This document shows, in pieces, positions 16,898 to 27,983 of a stretch of DNA of 64,000 bases (the stretch's first letter is position 1; the number at the start of each line of letters is the position of its first letter). The stretch covers positions 186,001 through 250,000 of the forward strand of contig NZ_VTWU01000001.1 of the NCBI RefSeq assembly GCF_008727865.1, written 5' to 3'. This DNA comes from Hymenobacter busanensis (lineage in GTDB: Bacteria > Bacteroidota > Bacteroidia > Cytophagales > Hymenobacteraceae). The position numbers were made by a program, and so were the translations under genes. The notes under the pieces were generated by a model that did not search any database, had not been told where the DNA came from, and saw only the letters and a program-made list of their open reading frames with translations.

Positions 16898-17427
16898 ACC
16901 GGCAGTTCCATTGCGCGAGCGGCCTCGGTTTGTTCGGCGCGAAACGCCTGCAGCTTGGCCGCCAGGTCCGCATCGTGCAGGGCCAGCATGCTGACGGCAA
17001 ACAGCGCGGCGTTGGCCGCCCCGGCATCCCCGATGGCAAACGTGGCTACCGGCACCCCCTTGGGCATCTGCACGATGCTGTGCAGCGAGTCCACCCCCTG
17101 CAGATGGCGGCTGGCCACCGGCACCCCCAGCACGGGCACCGTGGTTTTGGCGGCCATCATGCCCGGCAGGTGGGCGGCCCCACCCGCCCCGGCAATGATG
17201 GCCTGCAGGCCGCGCGGGCCGGCTTGTTCGGCGTAGGCAAACAAGTCGTCGGGCATGCGGTGGGCCGACACCACGCGCGCTTCGTGGGCCACGCCAAAGC
17301 GCGTGAGAATCTGCACGGCGTGCTGCATGGTGTTCCAGTCGCTGCTGGAACCCATGACCACGCCGACCAGGGGCTTGTCCGGAGCGGTGCCGAGGCTCGG
17401 GGTGTCGGAGGAGGGAAGGGTACTCAT
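16894..17427 (-). CDS. purE: N5-carboxyaminoimidazole ribonucleotide mutase (class I PurE)
   Basis: Converts N5-CAIR to CAIR in purine synthesis. 177 residues. It shows [15 protein letters not shown] (phosphate and active-site loop), [15 protein letters not shown] and [17 protein letters not shown], the hallmarks of the class I octameric enzyme, followed by [32 protein letters not shown]. The start at 17427 (MSTLPSS) is preferred; a further 14 in-frame residues upstream do not resemble the family. First gene of the purE-purK pair, overlapping purK by 4 bases. Confidence 0.96.
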   Translation of the reverse strand: MSTLPSSDTPSLGTAPDKPLVGVVMGSSSDWNTMQHAVQILTRFGVAHEARVVSAHRMPDDLFAYAEQAGPRGLQAIIAGAGGAAHLPGMMAAKTTVPVLGVPVASRHLQGVDSLHSIVQMPKGVPVATFAIGDAGAANAALFAVSMLALHDADLAAKLQAFRAEQTEAARAMELPV

Positions 17428-17535
17428 AGTAAGCTTAGTAAACGGGGCTGGGCATCCCCGAGTGGGCAAAATAACGTGGTTTCAAGCATGGGTGCGGCCC
17501 CAAAACCGCGTTCGGACAGCATAGTCCTTTAGGCC

Positions 17536-17573
17536 GTCATGCCCCGACAGGCGGACGCCAGATGGAGCATGAC
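17536..17573. repeat. Short degenerate palindrome, possible copy B of the dispersed family
   Basis: GTCATGC at 17536-17542 and GCATGAC at 17567-17573 are inverted; the interior is only weakly related. It lies between the purE promoter region and the end of pyrC. Membership in the family is tentative. Confidence 0.4.
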
Positions 17574-17611
17574 GTTCTTCTTCGCGCTTTATAGTTAGGC
17601 ACAATTACCTG

Positions 17612-18889
17612 TTAGCGCTCCAGCAGGATTTCCGCGCCCAGAATCACCAGGTCTACCCGGCCTTTCAGCGTCTGGTCGATGAAGGGCGTGTTCTGGGATT
17701 TGGACTTCATGAACTCCTTGGTGAAGGTGGTTTCGGCTTCGGTATCGAACAGCAGACACTCGGCGGGCTGGCCGACTTCGATGGTGGGCACCGACAGGCC
17801 CATCAGGCGGCGGGGCTCGGCCGAATAGCGCTTCACCACCAGGTCCCAGCCGAATTTCTCGGGCCGCACGAAGTAGTGGTAGAGCGACACCAGAGCCGTT
17901 TCCAGGCCGGTGATGCCGTTGGGCGCGCTGATGAAGTCCTGGGCTTTTTCAAACGGCGTGTGCGGGGCGTGGTCGGTGGCAATGAGGTCGAATACGCCCT
18001 CCTTGAGCCCTTCGAGCAGCGCGTCACAGTCGGCCTGCGTGCGCAGGGGCGGGTTCATTTTGTAGTTCGTGTCGTAGTCGCCGATGTGCTCGTCGGTGAA
18101 CAGCAGGTGGTGCGGGGCCACTTCCGCCGTCACCTTCACGTCGCCGCGGGATTTCCACCAGCGGATGGTTTCCATGCCGAGCTTGCTCGACACGTGCTGG
18201 ATGTGAATATGCGCGCCCGCCGCCCGGGCCAGGCGAATGTCGCGGTCGATGATGATTTCCTCGGCGCAGGCCGGTGAGCCTTTGATACCGAGCCGGTAGC
18301 TCATCACGCCTTCGTTGAGGGCGCGCGGGCCGGCCAGCTCCGGCACCTCGCAGTGGCTGGCGAAAAACATCCCGAACTCGGTGGCGTACTGCATGGCCCG
18401 CAGCAGCACCGCCGGGTCGTTGGTGGTATCCCCGTCGTCGGTGAGCATTTTCACCCCGTGCAGGCGCATGCCGTCGATTTCGGCCAGTTCCTTGCCCTCG
18501 CGGTTCTTGGTGACGCAGCCGGAGGTATACACCGGAATGCGGGACCGGAGCTTGGCATTGTCGAGCACGGCCGCTACCACCGCCGCCGAGTCGATGGCCG
18601 GGCGGGTGTTGGGCATCATCACCACGCCGGTCACGCCGCCGTTGATGGCCGCTTCGCTGCCCGTGGTAATGGTTTCCTTGTTCTCAAAGCCCGGGGCGCG
18701 GAAATGGACGTGGGCATCAAACATGGCCGGCATCAGGATCCGGCCGCGCGCGTCGATGACGCGGGCGCCCTCGGGCACGGCCAGGCCCTGGCCGATGTCC
18801 TGAATTTTTCCTTCGACCATCAGGACGTCGCCCTCAGTAAGTTCGGGTGAATGTTCGGAGGCGATGCGGGCGTTTTGAAGGAGAAGCAT
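17612..18889 (-). CDS. pyrC: Dihydroorotase (class I, amidohydrolase fold)
   Basis: Third step of pyrimidine synthesis, cyclising carbamoyl-aspartate to dihydroorotate. 425 residues. Metal-binding motif DAHVHFRAPG at about 58-67 (usual form DxHVHxRxPG), then GGVTGVVMMPNTRPAID, the His region HIQHVSSK, and the C-terminal catalytic Asp in IATDHAPHTPFEK. The C-terminus returns to the beta-sandwich (VILGAEILL). The start at 18889 gives MLLLQNARI, a normal amidohydrolase N-terminus; nine upstream residues are unlikely to be translated. It lies 135 bases downstream of pyrB on the same strand, so it is probably co-regulated through the pyrB leader. Confidence 0.93.
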   Translation of the reverse strand: MLLLQNARIASEHSPELTEGDVLMVEGKIQDIGQGLAVPEGARVIDARGRILMPAMFDAHVHFRAPGFENKETITTGSEAAINGGVTGVVMMPNTRPAIDSAAVVAAVLDNAKLRSRIPVYTSGCVTKNREGKELAEIDGMRLHGVKMLTDDGDTTNDPAVLLRAMQYATEFGMFFASHCEVPELAGPRALNEGVMSYRLGIKGSPACAEEIIIDRDIRLARAAGAHIHIQHVSSKLGMETIRWWKSRGDVKVTAEVAPHHLLFTDEHIGDYDTNYKMNPPLRTQADCDALLEGLKEGVFDLIATDHAPHTPFEKAQDFISAPNGITGLETALVSLYHYFVRPEKFGWDLVVKRYSAEPRRLMGLSVPTIEVGQPAECLLFDTEAETTFTKEFMKSKSQNTPFIDQTLKGRVDLVILGAEILLER

Positions 18890-19024
18890 GGAGTGATGAG
18901 TGCAGTAAACCGGCAAGGGAGGTTGGGAGGTCTCGTCTAGTGGAGATGCAAAGAAAGGACGGAATCAGCCACCGCGGCCGGCGTTTGGGGCAAAACCGTT
19001 GCGCTGGCTCGAGGCTGGGCGGCA

Positions 19025-20005
19025 CTAGGCCAGGATCGACTGCTGGCCCGCCAGCTGAGAAGGATGAGCAGACATTTCGCTCGAGGATTCCCCGCCCGGC
19101 CGGAGCCAGTCGAGCACGGCCATGCGGATGGCAATACCGTTTTCGACCTGGTTGTTGATCAGACTGCGCTCATAGTCCATCACGGCGTCGCACAGCTCCA
19201 CGCCCCGGTTCACGGGGCCAGGGTGCATGATGTAGAGGCCGCGCTGGCGGATTTCGGTCAGCCGGTCGTTGGTGATACCGTAGAGGCGGTGGTACTCGCG
19301 CAGGCTGGGGAAGAACTGCACGTCCTGGCGCTCCATCTGCACGCGCAGCAGGTACACGAAATCGGGCGCCCAGGCCATGGCCGCGTCGTAGTTGGTGAAG
19401 AGGCGGATGTTCTCGGGGCCTTGCTTGGGCACCAGCGTCCCCGGGCCGAGGTAGGCGACTTCCATACCCAGCTTTTTCAGCAGGGTGCTGGTGGAGCGCG
19501 CGACGCGGGAGTGGAGAATATCCCCGATGATGAGGACTTTTTTGCCCACCGGGTCGGGATACTTTTCCTTGATGGTGAAGGCGTCGAGCAGGGCTTGGGT
19601 CGGGTGGGCGTGCGCCCCGTCGCCGGCGTTGATAACCGAGGCCTTGGTGAGGCGGGCAATCATGCCGGGCAGGCCCGAGCGGCCGTGGCGCACCACGATG
19701 TAGTCGGTGCGCATGGCCTGCAGCGTCTCCACCGTCTCGCGCACCGATTCGCCCTTGGTGATGGAGGACTGCGCGATGTCGAAATTCGTCACCTCGGCGG
19801 AGAGGCGCTTGGCCGCCACTTCAAAGGAGGTATGCGTGCGGGTGCTGGGCTCGTAGAACAGCATGAGCACCGACTTGCCCTCGAGGGCAGGGACTTTCTT
19901 CACCGATTGGGTGAACAGCTGCTTGAAGGACGTGGATTGGTCGAGCAGGAACTCGATTTCCTCGCGGTGAAGAGATGCAATGTCGAGCAGGTCTTTACGT
20001 GCCAT
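19025..20005 (-). CDS. pyrB: Aspartate carbamoyltransferase catalytic subunit
   Basis: Second step of pyrimidine synthesis, joining carbamoyl phosphate and aspartate. 326 residues. The carbamoyl-phosphate motif is FYEPSTRTHTSFE (51-63), followed by GKGESVRET-like KGESVRETVETL (catalytic Lys/Ser loop), GDGAHAHPTQALLDAFTI, IIGDILHSRVARS, and the aspartate-domain motif MHPGPVNRGVEL. No pyrI regulatory-chain gene is adjacent, so allosteric control of the enteric type is not evident. A long leader of about 380 bases with an internal terminator precedes it (see separate entries), which suggests transcriptional control instead. pyrC follows. Confidence 0.96.
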   Translation of the reverse strand: MARKDLLDIASLHREEIEFLLDQSTSFKQLFTQSVKKVPALEGKSVLMLFYEPSTRTHTSFEVAAKRLSAEVTNFDIAQSSITKGESVRETVETLQAMRTDYIVVRHGRSGLPGMIARLTKASVINAGDGAHAHPTQALLDAFTIKEKYPDPVGKKVLIIGDILHSRVARSTSTLLKKLGMEVAYLGPGTLVPKQGPENIRLFTNYDAAMAWAPDFVYLLRVQMERQDVQFFPSLREYHRLYGITNDRLTEIRQRGLYIMHPGPVNRGVELCDAVMDYERSLINNQVENGIAIRMAVLDWLRPGGESSSEMSAHPSQLAGQQSILA

Positions 20006-20391
20006 AGCGGAGTGGAGGAAAGGTGAGGTCGTTCAGCTAAAACGGACGGTTTGCAGTGTTATCGGCCCCTGCCCACGACGCAGCAACGGGCCGGTGCAGG
20101 CCGGGGCGCTGGTGGCCGCAGCCACGCTTGGGGTGGGTGTCCAGCAGGGGAATGAGCTTGGCGCTGGAGGTATGTATTGGCCGCGGAGCGGCGGCCGACG
20201 AATCCAAAGGGCACAAAAAAACCGTTTCGAAATCCGAAACGGTAGCGGGGCAACAGCCAGAAAAAACAACGGAAATGCCAGCGGCAAAATCGGGAGAACC
20301 GACGGGGGCGAAGACCTTTCGGTCCCCTCGCGGTTCCTTGCCGAGCACGGCCCCGCGCTTCATCAACGATTCTTTTGGTTGAAGCACGGTG
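20006..20391 (-). promoter_or_regulatory. Long structured 5' leader of pyrBC with possible leader ORF
   Basis: Between the promoter and the pyrB ATG lie about 380 transcribed bases. In order they hold a hairpin GCTTCA/TGAAGC, a helix AGGAACCG/CGGTTCTCC enclosing GACC-GAAA-GGTC, a U-rich stretch (GTTGTTTTTTCTGG on the transcript), and an intrinsic terminator. A reading frame starting at ATG 20363 (or GTG 20387) runs through the U-rich stretch and across the terminator to a TAG at 20037, 31 bases before pyrB. A U-tract just before a terminator that is crossed by a leader ORF is the arrangement of the enterobacterial pyrBI attenuator. Alternatives are a separate small RNA ending at the terminator, or PyrR-type control. 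The frame itself may not encode a working protein. Confidence 0.5.
20213..20243 (-). terminator. Intrinsic terminator inside the pyrB leader (candidate attenuator)
   Basis: On the minus strand ACCGTTTCG-GATTT-CGAAACGGT is followed by seven T in total (TTTTTTT counting the last stem base). It lies about 208 bases upstream of the pyrB start and about 150 bases downstream of the predicted transcript start, with no complete gene between, so it would stop transcripts before pyrB unless prevented. Confidence 0.8.
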
Positions 20392-20420
20392 CAAAGCTAC
20401 GGCATTGTTACGCCCGCCAA
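20392..20420 (-). promoter_or_regulatory. Promoter of the pyrB leader (TTG-N18-TAGCTTTG)
   Basis: On the minus strand TTG (20418-20420), an 18-base spacer and TAGCTTTG (20399-20392) match both elements of the Bacteroidota housekeeping promoter. Transcription would start near 20386, so pyrB would have a leader of about 380 bases. Confidence 0.65.
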
Positions 20421-20490
20421 TTCATCGGCCTTGTTAATTTTTTTCGCCCCGCTCTTGCCAGCTTTTGTTTCCCAGCTAAATAGGCTGAAT

Positions 20491-20545
20491 GACGCAAAAA
20501 CCCTCGAAAACAGCCATTGTCAGCTGATTGCGAGGGTTTTTGCGT
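20491..20545 (-). terminator. Terminator between maeB and the pyrB promoter
   Basis: Exact 15-bp inverted arms ACGCAAAAACCCTCG (20492-20506) and CGAGGGTTTTTGCGT (20531-20545) surround a 24-base loop. It lies 67 bases past the maeB stop in the direction of maeB transcription. The T-tract is within the stem, so it would work on the minus strand. Confidence 0.7.
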
Positions 20546-20611
20546 AGCCGGTGGAGCAATGAACCTGGCAGTGCTTACCTCCAAGGGTTGGCTTCTTTCG
20601 GTATGAGGCGG

Positions 20612-22906
<2,295 letters not shown>

Positions 22907-23090
22907 AAGGCAACGGGTAGGGCAGGGGAGCGGAAAGCAAAAGAACTGCAAGTAAGCAACGGGCTCGGCAACTGCCGGGATGCAAGCCGAGCAGCTTGCT
23001 ACAGGCACAGCCAAAAGGCCGGAATGCGTTTACGCGATGCGCAAATACGCATATCGAACCGGCATTTTCGTGGGCATGCAGCATCAAATA

Positions 23091-23159
23091 CCGCTGCCCG
23101 CGTGGCGCCGGCGGCAAAGGCTTGCTAGGCTTTTGCCGCCGGCGCCACGCGGGCAGCGG
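23091..23159 (-). terminator. Perfect 28-bp hairpin after the ABC efflux operon
   Basis: Arms at 23091-23118 and 23132-23159 are exact inverted copies (core GCCCGCGTGGCGCCGGCGGC) around a 13-base loop. It lies 54 bases past the permease stop, in the 306-base spacer ahead of maeB. It probably ends the efflux operon transcript, although the stem is much longer than needed and has no long T run. Confidence 0.7.
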
Positions 23160-23212
23160 CACCGGCTTCAATAGGATATGAAATTTGCTTCTGCCTGCTC
23201 GTCAAAACGGCC

Positions 23213-25648
23213 TCAGTCGACCCGTAGGTTCTTGATGGGATTGGCGGTGGCGGCCCGCACGGCTTGGTAGCCCACTGTGAGGAACGCCACGGCGGCGGCC
23301 AGTAGCCCGGCGGCGGCAAAAGCCCACAGCGGCATGTCGATGCGGTAGGCGAAATCCTGCAGCCAGCGGCTCAGGGCCAGCCACGCGGCCGGGAAGGCCA
23401 GCAGCGTGGCCACGGCCACCAGCACCAGAAACTCCTTCGAGAGCAGGCCCACGATGGTCAGCACGTCGGCGCCGAGCACCTTGCGGATGCCAATTTCCTT
23501 TTTGCGCCGCTCGGCCGCGTAGGTTGCCAGGCCAAACAACCCCAGGCAGCCCACAAAAATGGCCACGCCGGTGAAGGCGAAAAGCAGGGTTTGGAGCTTG
23601 TCTTCGGCGCGGTACATCTCGTCGAAGTTGTCGTCCATGAAGCGAAACTCAATGGGGTTGTCGGGGCTGAACTTGGCCCACACCTGCTTCACGCTGGCCA
23701 CGCCCGCGGCCACGTCGCCTTTCAGCTTCACGGCTACTTTCCAGTTGGCTTCGGGGAAAATCTGCAATACGGTGGGCTCCACCTGGTCGTAGAGACTTTT
23801 GTAGTTGAAGTCCTGCACTACGCCGATGACCTTGCCCACTTTCACCGAATCGGGGTTTCGGTCGTTCCAGACTTTCCACTGCATCGTCTGGCCCACGGCT
23901 TTGTCGGGCGAGGGAAAGCCCAGCACGCGCACGGCGGTTTCATTGATGATAAAGGCGTGGCCGGGGTCGGACTTATAGGCCTCGGAGAAGTTGCGGCCGG
24001 CCACCAGCTTCAGCCCCAGGGTGGGCACGTAGTGGTAGTCGACGAGGAGCTGGGTCACCGAAAACTCCTTCATTTCGCCGTTCACCGGCACTTCAATGCC
24101 GTCACCGGCAAAAATGTCGCCGGGGAAGCCGTAGCCGATGCTGGCCGAGGCCACGCCCGGCGCCTGCTCCAGCTCGTGCTGAAAAGCCTGGTAGTTGCGG
24201 GTCATGTTGTCGCCGCGCATGGGGAAAAACATGATCTGGTCTTTGTTGAAGCCCAGGTCTTTGTTGTGCAGAAACGCCACCTGCCGGAACACCACGATGG
24301 CGCTGACGATGAGAAACACCGACAAGGCAAACTGCACCACAATCAGCCCGTGCCGCAGCCACTGCACCCGCCCAAACAGCCCGTCGGTAACCACCGCGCT
24401 TTTCAGCACTTTCACCGGCTTGAAGCTGGCCAGCACCAAAGCCGGGTAGAAGCCCGCGCCCAGGCCCACCAGCACCGTGAGACCCAGCAGCACGGCCAGC
24501 AGCACCGGGTTTTGGAGCAGGTTGAAGCTCATCTGCTTGGCCGTGAAAACATTCAGATAAGGCAGCAGCAGGCCCGTCAACACGGTGGCCAGCACCACGC
24601 TCAGCAAGGTGAGCAGCAGGGTCTCGGCCAGAAACTGCAGCATGAGCTGGCGCTGGCTGGCCCCGATGGTTTTGCGAATGCCCACTTCCTTGGCCCGCTG
24701 CATGGATTTGGCCGTGGCCAGGTTCACGAAATTGAAGCAGGCAATGAGCAAGATGGCCCCGGCAATGATGCCCAGCGCCCGTACGTAGGTGATGTTGCCG
24801 TGCCGGATGAAATTGATTTTGAAATCGGCTGAATGCAGGTATACTTGGTGCAGGGGCTGCAGAAAAACGGTGTAGTCTAGGTGCTGGTCGCTTTTCAGCT
24901 GGGGCTTCACTTTGTCCACCAGGTAGCGCTGAAACTTCGCTTCCACGGCCGCGGGGTCGGTGCCGGGCCGCAGCTTGGCGTAGGTTTGAAACTGCCGCCA
25001 GCCCCAGGACTTCATGCGCGCCTCGGGCACGCCAATGGCGGCCGGCGTGAGTAGCGTCACGAAGTTCATGTTGAGGTGAAACTTCAGGTTCTGGTTTTGC
25101 AGCACGCCCGTCACCCGGAAAGTGCTCGTGTCGAGCTTCAGCTCCCGGCCAATGGGGTTGCCGGGCCCGAAAAACTGCTCGGCCATTTGCTCCGACAGCA
25201 CAATGGCGCGCGGGTCGGTAAGGGCCTGCGCGGGCGTGCCGTAGCGGAACGGCACCTGCAGCACGCTGAACACCGTGGGGTCGGCCACAAAACCGTCTTC
25301 TTGGTAGAGCAGTTTGCCGTCGGCGCTGCGAAACAACAGCTTGGACTGCAGCGACATCAGCCGCACGGCCTGCTCCACTTCGGGCAGTTCCTGCTGCAGG
25401 GTGGGCGCAAACATGGGCGAGCCAAACGACACCCGCTCCAGCTCCCCGTTCTTCGAGTTTTGGGTGGCCACGCGGTACACCCGCTCGCCGTCGGGCATAA
25501 ACCGGTCGTACTGCAGCTCGTCGGCCACAAACAGGCCAATGAGCAGGCAAGCCGTGATGCCCAGCGCCAAGCCGGCAATGTTGATGAAGGAAAAGCCTTT
25601 GTGCCGGAGCAGGTTCCGGTAGGCCACCAGGAGGTAGTTCTTAAGCAT
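23213..25648 (-). CDS. ABC transporter permease of the MacB/FtsX type
   Basis: 811 residues with two FtsX-like units in one chain, the form common in Bacteroidota. The N-terminal helix (INIAGLALGITACLLIGLFVADEL, 22-45) is followed by a MacB-type periplasmic domain, three helices (IIAGAILLIACFNFVNLATAKSMQRAKEVGIRKTIGA with its coupling motif, LLLTLLSVVLATVLTGLLLPYL, VLLAVLLGLTVLVGLGAGFYPALVL), a fourth with VQFALSVFLIVSAIVVFRQV, a second periplasmic domain, and three C-terminal helices with AAERRKKEIGIRKVLGA. Such permeases work with a MacB-type ATPase and a HlyD-type adaptor, both encoded just upstream, to expel antibiotics, peptides or envelope stress products. Substrate not known. Confidence 0.93.
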   Translation of the reverse strand: MLKNYLLVAYRNLLRHKGFSFINIAGLALGITACLLIGLFVADELQYDRFMPDGERVYRVATQNSKNGELERVSFGSPMFAPTLQQELPEVEQAVRLMSLQSKLLFRSADGKLLYQEDGFVADPTVFSVLQVPFRYGTPAQALTDPRAIVLSEQMAEQFFGPGNPIGRELKLDTSTFRVTGVLQNQNLKFHLNMNFVTLLTPAAIGVPEARMKSWGWRQFQTYAKLRPGTDPAAVEAKFQRYLVDKVKPQLKSDQHLDYTVFLQPLHQVYLHSADFKINFIRHGNITYVRALGIIAGAILLIACFNFVNLATAKSMQRAKEVGIRKTIGASQRQLMLQFLAETLLLTLLSVVLATVLTGLLLPYLNVFTAKQMSFNLLQNPVLLAVLLGLTVLVGLGAGFYPALVLASFKPVKVLKSAVVTDGLFGRVQWLRHGLIVVQFALSVFLIVSAIVVFRQVAFLHNKDLGFNKDQIMFFPMRGDNMTRNYQAFQHELEQAPGVASASIGYGFPGDIFAGDGIEVPVNGEMKEFSVTQLLVDYHYVPTLGLKLVAGRNFSEAYKSDPGHAFIINETAVRVLGFPSPDKAVGQTMQWKVWNDRNPDSVKVGKVIGVVQDFNYKSLYDQVEPTVLQIFPEANWKVAVKLKGDVAAGVASVKQVWAKFSPDNPIEFRFMDDNFDEMYRAEDKLQTLLFAFTGVAIFVGCLGLFGLATYAAERRKKEIGIRKVLGADVLTIVGLLSKEFLVLVAVATLLAFPAAWLALSRWLQDFAYRIDMPLWAFAAAGLLAAAVAFLTVGYQAVRAATANPIKNLRVD

Positions 25649-25679
25649 GGCAGTAGCCGCTCAGCGGTGAAAGAAGGCG

Positions 25680-26369
25680 CTAGACCGCCAGGGGTTTGTG
25701 CACGTTTTCCAGCACCACTTGCCCGTCGAGCAGGCGGATGACGCGGTGGGCGTAGCGGGCGTCGTGCTCGGAGTGCGTCACCATCACGATGGTGGTGCCG
25801 GCCTCGTTCAGCTCCGTGAGCAGCTCCATCACCTCGTTGCCGTTGCTGGAATCGAGGTTGCCGGTGGGTTCGTCGGCCAGAATCAGGCGGGGCGAGTTTA
25901 CCACGGCGCGGGCCACGGCCACGCGCTGCTGCTGCCCGCCCGAGAGCTGCTGCGGAAAGTGGTTGCGGCGGTGCATGATCTGCATCTTCTCCAGCACCCG
26001 CTCTACTTTTTCCTGGCGCTCGGCCGCGCCCACGCCCAGGTAAATGAGCGGCAGCTCCACGTTTTCGGCCACGGTCAGCTCCTCAATCAGGTTGAAGCTC
26101 TGAAACACGAAGCCGATGTGCTTTTTGCGCAATTCGGCGCGCCGCCGCTCCGACACGCGCGACACGTCGGCATCGGCAAACAGGAATCGGCCGCCGTCGG
26201 GCTCGTCGAGCAGGCCGATGATGTTGAGCAGCGTGGATTTGCCGCAGCCCGACGGTCCCATGATGGCCACAAACTGGCCTTCCTGCACTTCCAGCGACAC
26301 GTTGTTGAGCGCCTTGGTCTGCACTTCGTCGGTGCGGTAAATCTTTTCGAGGTGTTCGATTTTGAGCAT
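25680..26369 (-). CDS. ABC transporter ATP-binding protein (MacB/LolD type)
   Basis: 229 residues, a single nucleotide-binding domain. Walker [10 protein letters not shown] 38-46, Q-loop [22 protein letters not shown], signature LSGGQQQR, Walker [14 protein letters not shown] and switch His VTHSEHDA. The TGNLDS after Walker B is typical of the MacB/LolD/FtsE group. It starts at 26369 ([12 protein letters not shown]); 49 residues of in-frame sequence upstream do not look coding. The permease follows 31 bases after its stop, and the adaptor precedes it by about 220 bases. Confidence 0.94.
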   Translation of the reverse strand: MLKIEHLEKIYRTDEVQTKALNNVSLEVQEGQFVAIMGPSGCGKSTLLNIIGLLDEPDGGRFLFADADVSRVSERRRAELRKKHIGFVFQSFNLIEELTVAENVELPLIYLGVGAAERQEKVERVLEKMQIMHRRNHFPQQLSGGQQQRVAVARAVVNSPRLILADEPTGNLDSSNGNEVMELLTELNEAGTTIVMVTHSEHDARYAHRVIRLLDGQVVLENVHKPLAV

Positions 26370-26588
26370 GGTAGTAAGGGCTGCGGTTGAGAGAATCGGG
26401 GAGAAAAGTGGAGCGAGGAAAAGTGGTGCTTTGAAAAAGACCGTCGTGCCGGACAAAGCCGGGGCAGCAGGAGAGCAGCGCTGCTGCCGTGGCGTGGGCG
26501 CCCATTCACTCACCAAAATGCTGGGCGCCGCGGCGGCCGGGCTCCGGTAGCCGGGCCGGGGTCGGCTTGCTCAACACGACGGCCGTTT

Positions 26589-27848
26589 TCAGTTGTTGCT
26601 GGCCTTGAGCAGCAGCTCGCCCATCTGGTCGTAGCCTTCGTAGCTCGACGTCACCACCCGGTCGCCGGGCTTCAGGCCTTCCAGCACCTCGAAGTAATCC
26701 GGGTTTTGGCGGCCCAGCCGAATGTCGGCCCGGTAGGCCTTGGTGCCGTCGTCGCTCACTTTGAAAATCCAGTTGCCGCCGGTTTTCTGGTTGAAACCGC
26801 CGCGGGGCACTCGCACGGCCTGCGTCTGGTCGCTCAGGGCCAGCCGCACCGGCACCGACTGCCCGCGGCGGATATCGGGCGGCGTGGGGCCGCTGAACTC
26901 CAGGTCGACCTGCAAGCCACGGGTTACCTGCGGAAAAATCTTGGTCACGCGCAGCTCGTAGCGGTTGCCGCCCAGTGTCATTTCGGCTTTCTGGCCGGGA
27001 AAAATGCGCGAGATGTAGTATTGGTCGAGGGTGGCGCGCACTTTCAGGCCCGAGAGCATGTCCAGCTGCCCGATGCGCTGCCCGCGGGTTTTCAGCTCGC
27101 CCATTTCGGCGTTCAGGGAGGTCAGGCGGCCGGCCGCCGGGGCCTTGATGGTGAGGTCCTCCAGCTTGCGGCGCATCAGGGCGAGGTTGCTTTGCATGCG
27201 CCCCACCGACTGCTGCATTTGCCCGATTTGCTGGCCCATGCTCAGGGAATCTTGCCGCAACGACTGGCGCGTGAGCTGCTGGCGGCGCTGCTGGTAGCGG
27301 TAGTTATTCTGGGTTTGCAGAAACTCCTGCCGCGAAATCACCTTCTGCTCGTAGAGTGAGGTGTTCAAATCGTGCAGGCGTTTGGCCTCGCGCAGCTGAA
27401 AGTCGATGTCGGCCAGCTGGTTGAGCTGCTGAATGCGGTTTTGCTGGAGCAGGTTGCGCGTGTTGTGCAGGTTGTTCATCAAGTCGAACACGGCCGTTTC
27501 GCGGTTCACCATTTCCAGCTGCAAGTCGCTGTTGGCGAGCTGAATAATGGGCTGCCCCGGCACAAGCGTAGCGCCGTCTTCCACCAGAATGCGCTGCACG
27601 GTGCCGCCCTCCGGCGCATCGAGGTAGATGGTCTTGATGGGCATCACCACCCCGTCGACCGGCACAAACTCCTGGAACGGGCCGCGGGTAACCGCGCTGA
27701 TGGTCAGCCGCTGCGGGTCGACGTTCAGCTTGGCCGGTCCGGCTTTGGTCATCAGGCTGGCCCCGGCCCACACCGCTACCAGCAGGGCCACGCCCAGCAG
27801 CAGCAGTCTGGCAGGCGTCCAGGTTTTCTTGTGAATGGGTACGTCCAT
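26589..27848 (-). CDS. Periplasmic adaptor (HlyD/membrane-fusion family) of the ABC efflux system
   Basis: 419 residues. One N-terminal membrane anchor (LLLLGVALLVAVWAGASLM, about 15-33), a barrel-sandwich half motif (YLDAPEGGTVQRILVEDGATLVPGQPIIQL), a long Gln-rich coiled-coil hairpin (residues about 115-235, LLQQNRIQQLNQLADIDFQLREA and QQIGQMQQSVGRMQSNLALM), the second lipoyl half (IKAPAAGRLTSLNAEMGE), and beta-barrel and membrane-proximal domains ending in LEGLKPGDRVVTSSYEGYDQMGELLL. It would bridge the inner-membrane permease to an outer-membrane channel; no TolC-type gene lies in this window. First gene of the minus-strand operon, divergent from the response regulator. Confidence 0.92.
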   Translation of the reverse strand: MDVPIHKKTWTPARLLLLGVALLVAVWAGASLMTKAGPAKLNVDPQRLTISAVTRGPFQEFVPVDGVVMPIKTIYLDAPEGGTVQRILVEDGATLVPGQPIIQLANSDLQLEMVNRETAVFDLMNNLHNTRNLLQQNRIQQLNQLADIDFQLREAKRLHDLNTSLYEQKVISRQEFLQTQNNYRYQQRRQQLTRQSLRQDSLSMGQQIGQMQQSVGRMQSNLALMRRKLEDLTIKAPAAGRLTSLNAEMGELKTRGQRIGQLDMLSGLKVRATLDQYYISRIFPGQKAEMTLGGNRYELRVTKIFPQVTRGLQVDLEFSGPTPPDIRRGQSVPVRLALSDQTQAVRVPRGGFNQKTGGNWIFKVSDDGTKAYRADIRLGRQNPDYFEVLEGLKPGDRVVTSSYEGYDQMGELLLKASNN

Positions 27849-27983
27849 GGCTTCGGCAACCGCTCGGCATACGTGGGCCGGTCGGTCGGATGAAGCCTAG
27901 GAAGAACGATGCCATTTGTGTAAATTATTGTTTGTCAATCATTTGAAAATTGCCGGTGTCGCCGCGTTTATAAAACTGTTCGC

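Noticed and set aside
20037-20387. The leader frame upstream of pyrB taken as a conventional protein gene.
   Set aside because: It has no recognisable domain and overlaps the attenuator-like terminator. It is described under the leader as a possible translated regulatory frame, not as a protein gene of its own.
20213-20391. The first 180 bases of the pyrB leader read as 6S RNA or another known small RNA.
   Set aside because: Length and hairpins allow it, but I could not fold it into the long central-bubble rod of 6S RNA, and found no signature of RNase P, SRP or tmRNA.
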